Positions 7,669-16,035 of a stretch of 64,000 nucleotides of DNA are shown in pieces. Every line of letters begins with the position of its first letter. Within the stretch, counting starts at the first letter, position 1. Origin of the DNA: Lutibacter litoralis (GTDB lineage Bacteria > Bacteroidota > Bacteroidia > Flavobacteriales > Flavobacteriaceae); NCBI RefSeq assembly GCF_014646675.1, contig NZ_BMNS01000003.1, forward strand, positions 186,001 to 250,000, written 5' to 3'. The translations under genes and the position numbers were made by a program. The notes beneath the pieces are model-generated. The model saw only the letters and a program-made list of their open reading frames with translations, was not told the DNA's origin and did not search any database.

Positions 7669-8841
7669 TTATTCGCTATTATTTAATTCTTTTATTTTCA
7701 TTCTGGCATGTTCATTACTTGTATTTAGTTTAAGAGATTTTTTATAGTTTTCGATTGCTTTTTGAGTTTCACCTAATGTTTCATAGGCTTCACCTAAGCT
7801 ATCATAAGAATTAGATGATTTAGAGTAATTTTCTACATTCAAGATAAAGAATTCTAACGCTTTGAGTTTGTCTTTATCATTTCCACTTTGTAGCATTCTA
7901 TAACCTAATTGGTTTACAAGAAATTCGGGAGGTCGAATATCCCATGAGAGCCGATCAGAAAGTGTCTTATAATGCTTAGTTAGTTGCTCTTTGCTTTTGA
8001 CATCACGATAGGAAATTCCATAGCCTTCAAAAATTGCAGAGATTCCATTATGAAAAGCAATGATTGGTACTGAGCTATGGTTTTCATTATCGAAGTATTC
8101 TAATTTTGCAGGTAATTCACCCTTACATCTACTATTCAATGCCTCAAATAGTCTTACGTGGCGATCACGATTTTTGATGTTTCTTTTTCCCCAATTGGCA
8201 GTAGCTATATAAATGAATCTTTCAAATGATTGTTCAGTCAGAGAATCTAATTTTTTGTCCATGGTCTCTGAATCCCATGTTCCAAAACTTGGGTCAACTG
8301 CAATAAATGAATTGAAAAAGGTCTTTTCTTTCATATAAGCATGAGTGGCCAACAAACCTCCTAAAGAATGTCCAAAAAGTATGCGATAGGGAGATGTTCT
8401 AAACTTTTGATCCAATTCATGTAAAAGTTCATCTTGCAAAAAGCCTAGAAAACTATCTCCACCTCCTGTATTATTCTCTCTAACTGTAATAATTTTGTCT
8501 GGTGTGTAGTCTCTTCTTCTATCAACATTTTGTATGCCAACTACAATCATCTCTGGAATTTTACAGCTTCTGTATACATCAGAACTCATGTAGTTTACTA
8601 TCCCTGCTATAGATTTAAAATGCACATTTCCATCAAGTACAATAAGCACCGGGTACTTTTTATAGGATGATTCCTTTTTGTTGTATGAATCAGGAAGACT
8701 AATCCAATATTCTCTATTTTCATTCAAAACATTAGATTTAATTGAATGTTTTGTGCCGATTACAATTTGTCCAACAATTTGTGATTTTACCTGATTAATC
8801 CCTATTAGCAAAAGTAGTATTGCAATAATATTTTTACTCAT
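7669..8841 (-). CDS. secreted alpha/beta-hydrolase esterase (esterase D-like) with C-terminal TPR
   Basis: This 390-residue protein has a signal peptide (1-20, ending near VKSQ) and an esterase D-like alpha/beta hydrolase domain (about 25-270). The nucleophile elbow GHSLGG places Ser159; AVDPSFGTWD and ENHSS supply candidate acid and His residues. The C-terminal 90 residues contain a TPR repeat (SYDSLGEAYETLGETQKAI, about 345-363). Related proteins hydrolyse esters such as ferric siderophores or acylated sugars; the substrate here is not known. A copy of the three-copy element lies 60 bases upstream of its start. The stop codon is in the middle of a gene-poor, accessory-looking region. Confidence 0.88.
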   Translation of the reverse strand: MSKNIIAILLLLIGINQVKSQIVGQIVIGTKHSIKSNVLNENREYWISLPDSYNKKESSYKKYPVLIVLDGNVHFKSIAGIVNYMSSDVYRSCKIPEMIVVGIQNVDRRRDYTPDKIITVRENNTGGGDSFLGFLQDELLHELDQKFRTSPYRILFGHSLGGLLATHAYMKEKTFFNSFIAVDPSFGTWDSETMDKKLDSLTEQSFERFIYIATANWGKRNIKNRDRHVRLFEALNSRCKGELPAKLEYFDNENHSSVPIIAFHNGISAIFEGYGISYRDVKSKEQLTKHYKTLSDRLSWDIRPPEFLVNQLGYRMLQSGNDKDKLKALEFFILNVENYSKSSNSYDSLGEAYETLGETQKAIENYKKSLKLNTSNEHARMKIKELNNSE

Positions 8842-8900
8842 TCTATTGTTTTCTTTTTGATTGCCAACTGTCAGTAAAATTTTTTAATTAGTACCGATTG

Positions 8901-8948
8901 CTAGGCTAATTTCAACTTTCTTAGATTAAGAAGCAAATAAAATTATGT
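8901..8948 (-). repeat. three-copy intergenic element, copy 2
   Basis: It shares the TTTCTTA-n3-TAAGAA near-palindrome and, on the minus strand, GTTGAAATTAGCCTA with copy 1. It begins at the stop codon of the thioesterase gene (8943) and ends 60 bases upstream of the esterase start. Confidence 0.75.
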
Positions 8949-9341
8949 ATCTAATATGTGTTTATCTAAAACAAAACATATAAATTCACCTTCAAATACT
9001 AACTCATCTTTTTGATTTGTTACTTCTACTAATACACTAATCTTTTTTCCTGAAGTTTCAGTAATTGTTGCAACTGCGGTTACTTTATCATTTAAAACAA
9101 CTGGTTTTAAAAACTTAGTAGTAGCTTTTCCCAAAACTACAGTTGGTTCGTTTATAGCAACCATAGCTGCATAATCAGCGAGCCCAAAAACAAAACTGCC
9201 GTGAGAAAGATTGTAAGTGTCAACAGTCATTTCTTCTAAAATAGTTAATTTAACAGTAGCACAATCGTTTCCAATGGATACCACAGAGCCTATTAATTTT
9301 TCAGACGCTAGTAAGTGTGTGTTTTGCATTCTAGTATTCAT
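8943..9341 (-). CDS. PaaI-like hotdog-fold thioesterase
   Basis: This 132-residue single-domain protein fits the hotdog thioesterase family: SHGSFVFGLADYAAMVAIN (about residues 47-65) forms the central helix with its conserved Gly and acidic residue, and KATTKFLKPV (about 72-81) forms the following strand. Such enzymes release CoA from acyl- or aryl-acyl-CoA in the cytoplasm. The substrate is not predictable. It lies between a glycine-rich membrane protein gene and the esterase, with 36- and 101-base gaps. Repeat copy 2 overlaps its stop codon. Confidence 0.85.
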   Translation of the reverse strand: MNTRMQNTHLLASEKLIGSVVSIGNDCATVKLTILEEMTVDTYNLSHGSFVFGLADYAAMVAINEPTVVLGKATTKFLKPVVLNDKVTAVATITETSGKKISVLVEVTNQKDELVFEGEFICFVLDKHILDT

Positions 9342-9377
9342 GTTCGTTATTTAATTTTATGTATTGTAAAACTAGTT

Positions 9378-9836
9378 CTATGTTTCTAGGTCAAGTTGTC
9401 TGCCTTCTTCAAATGCTTTTTTATCCATTTTAGAACCTACACCCATTCCAATAACCATTCCTATAGGTAATCCTATTCCAAGTAACCCCATATTTCCAGT
9501 ATTCGATCCAAAAACAACCCCAAGAGGAAGTCCAAATGCAACCATTCCAAGTGCCATCCAAGTATTTCGATAGTGGTTTTTAGTTACAAGTTTAACTTCC
9601 TTCTCAATTAATTTAAGAAAACTAGAGTGCGTTTTTTTTAGTTGTTTTATTAATTCTTTAGGTGCCCTCGGTTCAGTGTTTATTTTGTTTATTCCATTAT
9701 TAATAACAATAATAATTTTATCAGGAACGTCCTTTTTTTTCAATTCAATTAGAAGTTTGTTTAATTGATTGAAAGCGTGAACAAGCTTTTTATTTTGGTC
9801 AAAATCTGATCTTTTTATCAGTTCTTTTATTTCCAT
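9378..9836 (-). CDS. hypothetical glycine-zipper-like membrane protein
   Basis: I do not recognise a named family. The 152-residue protein has a Lys-rich, helical N-terminal half (1-90) and a glycine-rich hydrophobic region (about 91-135: GMVAFGLPLGVVFG, then GIGLPIGMVIGMGVG) that resembles two short glycine-zipper membrane segments, ending in a charged tail. There is no signal peptide, so the helical half is probably cytoplasmic. It is on the same strand as the thioesterase and esterase. Copy 3 of the three-copy element lies 63 bases upstream of its start. Confidence 0.65.
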   Translation of the reverse strand: MEIKELIKRSDFDQNKKLVHAFNQLNKLLIELKKKDVPDKIIIVINNGINKINTEPRAPKELIKQLKKTHSSFLKLIEKEVKLVTKNHYRNTWMALGMVAFGLPLGVVFGSNTGNMGLLGIGLPIGMVIGMGVGSKMDKKAFEEGRQLDLET

Positions 9837-10296
9837 TTTTCTTTTTATATAAGCTACAACGATTAAATAAAACCGGTTTTAATCAACTATATTTATTAAC
9901 AAGCGAATTTCACTTTTTTTAAACTAAGAAACAAATTAAATAATTTAATCATCAGTTTTTTAAAAATCTTTTTTTGAGTGCAATTTCGCAAAATAGGTGA
10001 ATGCCTTAAGAAGTTTAGAAGGCATGCTGCAAGCCAGAGAAGGAGAGTTTTAAGAATTTATTCGGCATTATTTTAGATAGATTTTAACCAATTAAAAAGG
10101 GGCCTATAAGTTTATGGGCAATAATAAAGTAAAATATTTTATGTATATTAGAAATCGCATTAGGATAAATGTCCTTCTTAAATTATATTTTTAAAAGAAT
10201 TTACCTCCCCCTCACTTTATTTTTAAGAATTAAAATATCTGATTTTCAGATAAGGCGTAAGGCCAAATATATTTTATCAATTTAAAACTAACTAAA
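9837..10296. other. 460-base intergenic region
   Basis: The region contains copy 3 of the three-copy element (9899-9945), a 7-base-stem inverted repeat ATGCCTT/AAGGCAT at 10001-10024, and a small palindrome ATCTGA-ttt-TCAGAT at 10237-10251 about 45 bases before the next gene. A purine-rich stretch follows 10024. No ORF with a believable start was found. Confidence 0.7.
9899..9945 (-). repeat. three-copy intergenic element, copy 3
   Basis: The minus strand reads AATTTGTTTCTTAG, then a diverged palindrome arm, then GTGAAATTCGC. It is the most diverged copy but keeps order and spacing. It ends 63 bases upstream of the glycine-rich protein start. Confidence 0.65.
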
Positions 10297-11058
10297 ATGA
10301 AAAAATTATTATTATTTTCGATGATACTTGTGTTAAGTTCATCTATTTATGCTCAAAGAAATAATAATGCAAGTTATTGGAATACTTGGGAATATACCGC
10401 AAAAGATGGTATGCAAAAGGACTTTGAAAAGGCTGCTGCAAAAAAAACAGCCATGTTTAACAAAACACCAGAGACCGCTATAATGACGTATAAAATTATA
10501 ACAGGCCCTGATAGTGGATCATATCTTCGTGTTGAGGCAAATAAATCTCCGGCAGATTATGATTTGGACAGATCAGCTGAAGGTGATTATTGGAATCAAA
10601 ATGTTGCTAAGTTTATTGCAAAAGATAGAGGGCAAGTGAGATACGAAGCATTAAAAAATGGTTCTTATGATCCTAATCCAGAAAACACTTCACCTTCAAA
10701 GTATGTGAGTCGCACAATTTTCAATATTAAGGCAGATAAAATTTTACATTTTAGAAGAGCTATGTATAGAATATCAAAAGTTGCAGAAAAAAGAGAATGG
10801 AAAACTACAAGAACATTATTTAGAGTAGTTAGTGGCGGAAATAGAAATCAGTTTATTTTAGCAACAGGTTTTAATACTTATAAACGAGCAGATGAGCCAG
10901 AAATGGAAACTACAACTAAAGAAGATTATGACGAACTTTTTGGATGGGGTTCTTGGGATGAAGATTGGAAGAATTTTGACGCCTCTATAGAATATTGGGG
11001 AGAACAAAAAGATATGTTGATATTAGTACCAGAAATGTCTACTGGAATGATGAATTAA
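10297..11058 (+). CDS. secreted protein with two related halves, function unknown
   Basis: This 253-residue protein has a clear signal peptide (1-19, ending SIYAQ). The mature part appears to contain two similar halves: residues about 25-110 (YWNTWEYTAKDGMQKDFEKA ... YLRVEANKS) and about 125-235 (YVSRTIFNIKADKILHFRRA ... FILATGFNTY). Each has a strand, a helix with a paired basic stretch, and a second strand, as in tandem dimeric alpha/beta-barrel folds. That fold assignment is inference. Trp and Tyr are abundant. I recognise no catalytic motif. It is monocistronic with a putative terminator at 11109-11138. Confidence 0.7.
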   Translation: MKKLLLFSMILVLSSSIYAQRNNNASYWNTWEYTAKDGMQKDFEKAAAKKTAMFNKTPETAIMTYKIITGPDSGSYLRVEANKSPADYDLDRSAEGDYWNQNVAKFIAKDRGQVRYEALKNGSYDPNPENTSPSKYVSRTIFNIKADKILHFRRAMYRISKVAEKREWKTTRTLFRVVSGGNRNQFILATGFNTYKRADEPEMETTTKEDYDELFGWGSWDEDWKNFDASIEYWGEQKDMLILVPEMSTGMMN

Positions 11059-11108
11059 ACACGGAATACATTCTTTTTAAAAGGATGAATTTACGATGAC
11101 AATAAAGC

Positions 11109-11138
11109 AAAAGCCATTCAAGAAATTGATTGGCTTTT
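11109..11138 (+). terminator. putative rho-independent terminator
   Basis: AAAAGCCA and TGGCTTTT form an 8-base stem with a 14-base loop, 51 bases past the preceding stop. The GC part of the stem is short, so confidence is moderate. Confidence 0.5.
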
Positions 11139-11292
11139 CTAATTTATTTTAAAACTACTTTAAATTATTAAACAAACTAAACACCGGCCTATTTCTATAT
11201 AAATTATTTTTATTTAGGTATTATTAAAATCCATCTTTTACCATGGTTAGTATTAAAAAAATGTACTAATTTTATACAATAAATAATTATTT

Positions 11293-12051
11293 ATGAAACT
11301 AGTAATATCACCAGCAAAATCGTTAGATTTTGAAACAGCAGTTCCAACAACGGAATTTACACAAGGTATTTTTTTAAATGAAGCTGAGAAGTTAAGCACA
11401 GTTTTAAAAAAGAAATCTCCTAAAAAACTTTCGGAGTTAATGCATATTTCGCCAAAATTGGGTGAATTAAATTGGCAACGAAATCAAGATTGGGAATTAC
11501 CGTTTTCATTAGAAAATGCACGTCAGGCTGTTTATGCTTTTAATGGCGACGTTTACACAGGTTTAGACGCTTACACGTTACCACTTGAAAAATTAGAACA
11601 ACTTCAAAATAAACTTCGAATTTTATCTGGACAATATGGTATTTTAAAGCCTTTAGATTTAATGCAACCATATCGCTTAGAAATGGGTACAAAACTAAAA
11701 GTTGGTCGCAAAGAAAATTTGTACAAGTTTTGGGGTGAAAAAGTAACTGAAGCCTTAAATGCTGAAATGGAAAACGATGAAGTATTTGTAAATTTAGCCA
11801 GTAACGAATACTTTAAAGTAATAAATACTAAACTATTAAAGGTTCCGGTAATTACTCCAGTTTTTAAAGATTATAAAGGTGAAAAATTAAAGGTAATTAG
11901 CTTTTTTGCAAAAAAGGCTAGAGGGCTAATGGTGCGTTATATTTTAGACAATAATACAGAAACTATTGAGGGTTTAAAAGGTTTTAATTCAGAAGGTTAT
12001 GCGTTTGATTCGAACCTTTCAAATGAAAAAGAATTAGTTTTTACACGATAA
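11293..12051 (+). CDS. yaaA: peroxide stress protein YaaA (DUF328)
   Basis: This 252-residue cytoplasmic protein matches the YaaA family, which limits damage from hydrogen peroxide by lowering free intracellular iron in E. coli. Diagnostic segments are MKLVISPAKSLDF at the N-terminus, AVYAFNGDVYTGLDA (about 75-89), ILSGQYGILKPLDLMQPYRLEMG (about 111-133) and NLASNEYFK (about 172-180). Length is normal. It stands alone with gaps of more than 200 bases on both sides, and no peroxide-responsive operator could be identified. Confidence 0.93.
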   Translation: MKLVISPAKSLDFETAVPTTEFTQGIFLNEAEKLSTVLKKKSPKKLSELMHISPKLGELNWQRNQDWELPFSLENARQAVYAFNGDVYTGLDAYTLPLEKLEQLQNKLRILSGQYGILKPLDLMQPYRLEMGTKLKVGRKENLYKFWGEKVTEALNAEMENDEVFVNLASNEYFKVINTKLLKVPVITPVFKDYKGEKLKVISFFAKKARGLMVRYILDNNTETIEGLKGFNSEGYAFDSNLSNEKELVFTR

Positions 12052-12368
12052 TTTAATTTTTTTTAAAATTGTATTGTTTTTTTATATAAGTTTGTCCCGT
12101 TATTTTTTAGTGACAATGAAAAATATTTGTTTTTTCGGTCGTAACTTTTTTATTAAGAAGTTTTTAGGTTATTATGTGTTTTGGAAGCACAACGAAAAAT
12201 TAAGGAAAAAGACAACTTCTACCAACTTCATTTTTAAAATTTGTACTCAACTTTTGGGTATAGATAATCAAAATACATATTCAGTATTAAGAGTATAAAT
12301 ATTTCTATTAATTTTAAATATGCCTTATATTAGGCTCCTATTAAATTTTTAATACTTAAATATAATTA
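12052..12368. other. 317-base intergenic region between yaaA and arginine decarboxylase
   Basis: The stretch is AT-rich. A 74-codon reading frame at 12074-12298 is open but looks non-coding (start buried in a T-run, composition Phe/Lys-biased, no family). The last 70 bases must hold the polyamine operon promoter and leader, but no full consensus was found. A small ATTAGGCTCCTATTAAA segment near 12330 precedes the start. Confidence 0.5.
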
Positions 12369-13766
12369 ATGAATACTAAATATATTGATTTAATAAATCA
12401 AACTTTTGATTTTCCTCAAGAGGAATTTAAAATAGATACTAAGAAAAATTTGCATTTTCATGATATCGATACCATGAAACTTGCTGAAGAATTTGGTACA
12501 CCTTTAAAGTTTACGTATTTACCAAAAATTAGCGAAAACATTATTAAAGCAAAAACATGGTTTAAAACAGCTATGCGTAAGCATAAATACAAAGGGAGAT
12601 ACCACTATTGCTATTGTACAAAGAGTTCACATTTTAAACATGTTTTAGATGAAGCTTTAAGTAATAATATTCATATAGAAACATCCTCGGCGGTTGATAT
12701 TGATATAATTGAAAACTTAAAAAGAGCTGGTAAAATTACCGATAAAACCTATATTTTAAGTAACGGATTTAAAAGAGATGAATACGTTAAAAAAATACAA
12801 GGTTTAATAAATAGCGGACACAGAAATTGTATTCCAATTATTGATAATTATGAGGAAATTGATTTATTAACCGATGGAATTCGTAAGAAAATTAATATTG
12901 GAATTAGAATTGCTTCGGAAGAAGAACCAAAATTCGAGTTTTATACTTCTCGTTTAGGAATTGGCTATAAAAATATAGTTGATTTTTACCGACGCGATAT
13001 CAAAGAAAATAAAAAAGTGAATCTAAAAATGTTACACTTTTTTATAAATACAGGAATTAAAGACAATGCCTATTATTGGAACGAATTAAGTAAGTGTTTA
13101 AAGGTTTATATAAATTTAAAACGTATTTGTCCAACATTAGATAGTTTAAATATTGGAGGGGGGTTTCCAATTAAAAACTCATTGGGATTTGATTATGATT
13201 ATGAATATATGATTGATGAAATTATTTCTCAAATTAAAATTGCATGTGATGATGCTGAAGTAGAAACACCACATATTTTTACCGAGTTTGGAAGTTATAC
13301 AGTTGGAGAAAGTGGAGGTGCTTTATACAAAGTGTTATACCAAAAAAAGCAAAACGATAGAGAGAATTGGAATATGATAAATTCCTCTTTTATAACAACT
13401 TTACCAGATAGTTGGGCAATAAATAAACGCTTTGTAATGTTACCTTTAAATAGATGGAACGATACTTACGAGCGGGTTTTGTTAGGTGGTTTAACTTGCG
13501 ATAGTGATGATTATTACAATTCTGAACAGCATATGAATGCTATTTATTTACCTGTTTATAAAGACGAAAAACCATTATATTTAGGTTTTTTTAATACAGG
13601 CGCTTATCAAGAATCAATTGGAGGTTATGGAGGTTTGCAGCATTGCTTAATTCCTCAACCAAAACATATTATTATATCAAAAAACAACGAAGGTAAATTA
13701 GAATACAAAGTTTTTAAAGAACAACAAAAACCAAGCGATTTTTTAAAAATATTAGGTTATGAATAA
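12369..13766 (+). CDS. speA: arginine decarboxylase, short PLP fold-III type
   Basis: This 465-residue enzyme removes CO2 from arginine to give agmatine, the entry to putrescine. It is a fold-III (alanine-racemase-like) decarboxylase. The PLP lysine is probably in the YCTKSSH segment (about residue 89). The glycine-rich phosphate loop is SLNIGGGFP (about 260-268), and the conserved CDSDD near residue 378 carries the active-site cysteine. It is shorter than E. coli SpeA (about 630), as is normal for the Bacteroidota form. The stop overlaps the agmatinase start by 8 bases, and agmatinase is the next pathway step, which supports the arginine assignment over other decarboxylases of this fold. Confidence 0.88.
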   Translation: MNTKYIDLINQTFDFPQEEFKIDTKKNLHFHDIDTMKLAEEFGTPLKFTYLPKISENIIKAKTWFKTAMRKHKYKGRYHYCYCTKSSHFKHVLDEALSNNIHIETSSAVDIDIIENLKRAGKITDKTYILSNGFKRDEYVKKIQGLINSGHRNCIPIIDNYEEIDLLTDGIRKKINIGIRIASEEEPKFEFYTSRLGIGYKNIVDFYRRDIKENKKVNLKMLHFFINTGIKDNAYYWNELSKCLKVYINLKRICPTLDSLNIGGGFPIKNSLGFDYDYEYMIDEIISQIKIACDDAEVETPHIFTEFGSYTVGESGGALYKVLYQKKQNDRENWNMINSSFITTLPDSWAINKRFVMLPLNRWNDTYERVLLGGLTCDSDDYYNSEQHMNAIYLPVYKDEKPLYLGFFNTGAYQESIGGYGGLQHCLIPQPKHIIISKNNEGKLEYKVFKEQQKPSDFLKILGYE

Positions 13767-14697
13767 AAGAACTTACGCAGGAATTCCTGAACAAAATAGT
13801 AAAATTGAAACTTCAAAAGTAGTTTTAATTCCAGTTCCTTATGATGGAACAAGTACTTGGCAAAAAGGTGCAGATAAAGGTCCTGAAGCTTTTTTAAACG
13901 CTTCAGAAAACATGGAATTGTACGATATAGAAACCGATACAGAAGTGTATAAAAACGGTATTTATTTAGCGAATGCCATTACTGAAAATGCTTCACCAGA
14001 AAGTATGGTAGCTGCAGTTCATGAGATTACAAAATCATACATTAAAAAGAATAAATTTGTAACCTTAATTGGAGGTGAGCATTCAATTTCAATTGGTTCA
14101 ATTAGAGCATTTAATGAGTGTTTTGATAATTTAACTGTTGTACAAATCGATGCCCATGCAGATTTGAGAAAAGAGTATGAAGGATCTAAATGTAACCACG
14201 CTTGTGCAGTGTATGAAGCCAGTCAAAATACGAATTTAATTCAAGTAGGTATTCGTAGTATGGATGCTATTGAAAAAACAGTTATGGATTTAGATAAAGT
14301 ATTTTTTGCGCACGACCTTGCTCAAGACGATTATTGGATGGAAAATGCAATTGATTTAATGACAGAGAATGTTTTTCTAACAATTGATTTAGATGCTTTT
14401 GATCCTTCAATAATGCCATCAACCGGTACACCAGAACCAGGAGGATTATTTTGGTATGAAACGCTAGAGTTTTTAAATAAAATATTTAAAGAAAAAAATG
14501 TAGTTGGATTCGATATTGTAGAATTGTGTCCAAATCCTCAAGAAAAATCATCAGACTTTTTAGCAGCAAAATTATATTATAAAATGTTAAGCTATAAATT
14601 TAACAATTCTGATGAAGATACTTATGATGATATAAAAGGTTTTAAAGAACCAACAAACAAACAAACTAAATTTAACGACGAAGAAAATGACTACTAA
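13759..14697 (+). CDS. speB: agmatinase
   Basis: This 312-residue ureohydrolase converts agmatine to putrescine and urea with a binuclear Mn centre. All metal-binding motifs are present: GGEHSIS (about residues 108-114), DAHADLR (about 132-138) and IDLDAFDPS (about 213-221). The first residues (MNKRTYAGI) and the acidic tail (EEND) are as expected. It overlaps the upstream decarboxylase by 8 bases and the downstream DHS-like gene by 11 bases, so the three are translationally coupled and probably made in similar amounts. Confidence 0.93.
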   Translation: MNKRTYAGIPEQNSKIETSKVVLIPVPYDGTSTWQKGADKGPEAFLNASENMELYDIETDTEVYKNGIYLANAITENASPESMVAAVHEITKSYIKKNKFVTLIGGEHSISIGSIRAFNECFDNLTVVQIDAHADLRKEYEGSKCNHACAVYEASQNTNLIQVGIRSMDAIEKTVMDLDKVFFAHDLAQDDYWMENAIDLMTENVFLTIDLDAFDPSIMPSTGTPEPGGLFWYETLEFLNKIFKEKNVVGFDIVELCPNPQEKSSDFLAAKLYYKMLSYKFNNSDEDTYDDIKGFKEPTNKQTKFNDEENDY

Positions 14698-15664
14698 TAA
14701 AGGAGCAATTTCACAATTTATAGAAAAATATTATTTGCATTTTAACGCAGCTTCGGTTGTGGATGCAGCCAAAGAATACGAAAATCAATTAGCAAAAGGT
14801 TCTAAAATGTTGGTGTCATTGGCAGGAGCCATGAGTACTGCAGAATTAGGCAAAATATTTGCAGAAGTTATTAGACAAGATAAAGTACAAATAATTTCTT
14901 GTACAGGGGCTAATTTAGAAGAAGACATTATGAATTTGGTAGCACATTCTCATTATAAGAGAGTGCCAAATTACAGAGACCTAACACCTCAAGATGAATG
15001 GGATTTGCTGGAAAAAGGTTTAAACAGAGTTACCGATACTTGTATTCCAGAAGAAGAAGCTTTTAGACGTTTGCAAGAACATATTTTTAAAATTTGGAAA
15101 GATGCTGAGGCTGCAGGAGAACGTTTTTTCCCACATGAATTTATGTACAAATTAGTACTTTCTGGAGTATTGGACCAATACCATGAGATTGATCCAAAAA
15201 ATAGCTGGATGATTGCTGCAGCAGAAGCTAATTTGCCAATGGTTGTTCCTGGCTGGGAAGATAGCACAATGGGAAATATTTTTGCTTCTTATGTATTAAA
15301 AGGCGAGTTAAAAGCAAGTACTATGAAATCTGGTATTGAGTATATGACGTTTTTAGCAGATTGGTATACTGCAAATTCAAAAGATGGTATTGGATTTTTC
15401 CAAATTGGAGGAGGTATTGCTGGAGATTTTCCAATTTGTGTAGTACCAATGTTGTATCAAGATATGGAAAGAACGGATACCCCGTTTTGGAGTTATTTCT
15501 GTCAAATTTCAGATTCAACCACTAGTTATGGATCTTATTCTGGGGCTGTTCCAAATGAAAAAATTACTTGGGGTAAATTAGATATTAATACACCAAAATA
15601 TATTATAGAGTCGGATGCAACCATTGTAGCACCATTAATTTTCGCTTACTTATTAGATATGTAA
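14687..15664 (+). CDS. deoxyhypusine synthase-family protein (probable polyamine aminobutyltransferase)
   Basis: This 325-residue NAD-dependent enzyme is a homolog of eukaryotic deoxyhypusine synthase. The catalytic lysine of that family sits in a WGK motif, and here TWGKL (about residues 296-300) preserves it. Bacteria lack eIF5A, so the substrate must differ; some bacterial members transfer the aminobutyl group to putrescine, making homospermidine. The gene context (arginine decarboxylase and agmatinase overlapping upstream) supports such a role: putrescine produced by the first two enzymes would be the acceptor. The donor and actual product are inferred, not shown. Confidence 0.85.
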   Translation: MTTNKGAISQFIEKYYLHFNAASVVDAAKEYENQLAKGSKMLVSLAGAMSTAELGKIFAEVIRQDKVQIISCTGANLEEDIMNLVAHSHYKRVPNYRDLTPQDEWDLLEKGLNRVTDTCIPEEEAFRRLQEHIFKIWKDAEAAGERFFPHEFMYKLVLSGVLDQYHEIDPKNSWMIAAAEANLPMVVPGWEDSTMGNIFASYVLKGELKASTMKSGIEYMTFLADWYTANSKDGIGFFQIGGGIAGDFPICVVPMLYQDMERTDTPFWSYFCQISDSTTSYGSYSGAVPNEKITWGKLDINTPKYIIESDATIVAPLIFAYLLDM

Positions 15665-15667
15665 TTT

Positions 15668-15967
15668 ATGAAACGAGTAATTGTAGATTATAGTAAATTA
15701 ACCGAAGATATTTTAAATATGTTGGTTGAAAAATTCCCTACGGGTTATGGGTATAGAGATATAATAACGTTTAAAAACGCTAAAGGCGAAACTGTAAGAG
15801 CAGTTGAAGTTCGTACAGAAGAGACTATCTATTTAGTGAAAATCAGCTTGAAATTAGAAGAAACGATGGAAGAATATGACGCTGATGAAGATAATTTTGA
15901 TGACGTTCATGATACGGGTGATTTAGAAGATATTCCAGACGATAGCCCTGAGGATGATGATTATTAG
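15668..15967 (+). CDS. hypothetical small protein with acidic C-terminus
   Basis: This 99-residue protein has a compact alpha/beta N-terminal part (1-65, including LNMLVEKFPTGYGYRDIITF) and a C-terminal tail (about 70-99) that is almost entirely Asp and Glu. It starts 3 bases after the DHS-like stop, so it is co-transcribed with the polyamine genes. I do not recognise a function; similar proteins occur widely in Flavobacteriaceae. The polyanionic tail could interact with polyamines, nucleic-acid-binding proteins or metal ions, but this is speculation. Confidence 0.75.
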   Translation: MKRVIVDYSKLTEDILNMLVEKFPTGYGYRDIITFKNAKGETVRAVEVRTEETIYLVKISLKLEETMEEYDADEDNFDDVHDTGDLEDIPDDSPEDDDY

Positions 15968-15982
15968 ACTTAATTATTAAAT

Positions 15983-16019
15983 AAAAAAGGCTGTCTAAAT
16001 GTTTTAGACAGCCTTTTTT
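15983..16019. terminator. bidirectional rho-independent terminator
   Basis: CTGTCTAAA/TTTAGACAG, extended by GG/CC and A/T tracts, around a 3-base loop. It lies between convergent genes ending at 15967 and 16036. The core stem recurs in the terminators at 20032 and 45001. Confidence 0.88.
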
Positions 16020-16035
16020 ATAAAATTTTAAAATT

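Noticed and set aside
10001-10024. Inverted repeat ATGCCTT/AAGGCAT as a terminator or riboswitch stem
   Set aside because: Only 7 paired bases, no T-run after it and no conserved aptamer pattern; left as an unassigned inverted repeat.
5864-11058. Genomic island with an integrase or transposase
   Set aside because: The region has repeats and accessory genes, but no integrase, transposase, tRNA target or clear flanking direct repeats was found, so a mobile element is not called.
12074-12298. 74-codon open frame between yaaA and the arginine decarboxylase gene
   Set aside because: No recognisable family, Phe/Lys-biased AT-driven composition, start in a T-run without a ribosome-binding site, and it covers the region where the polyamine promoter should lie.
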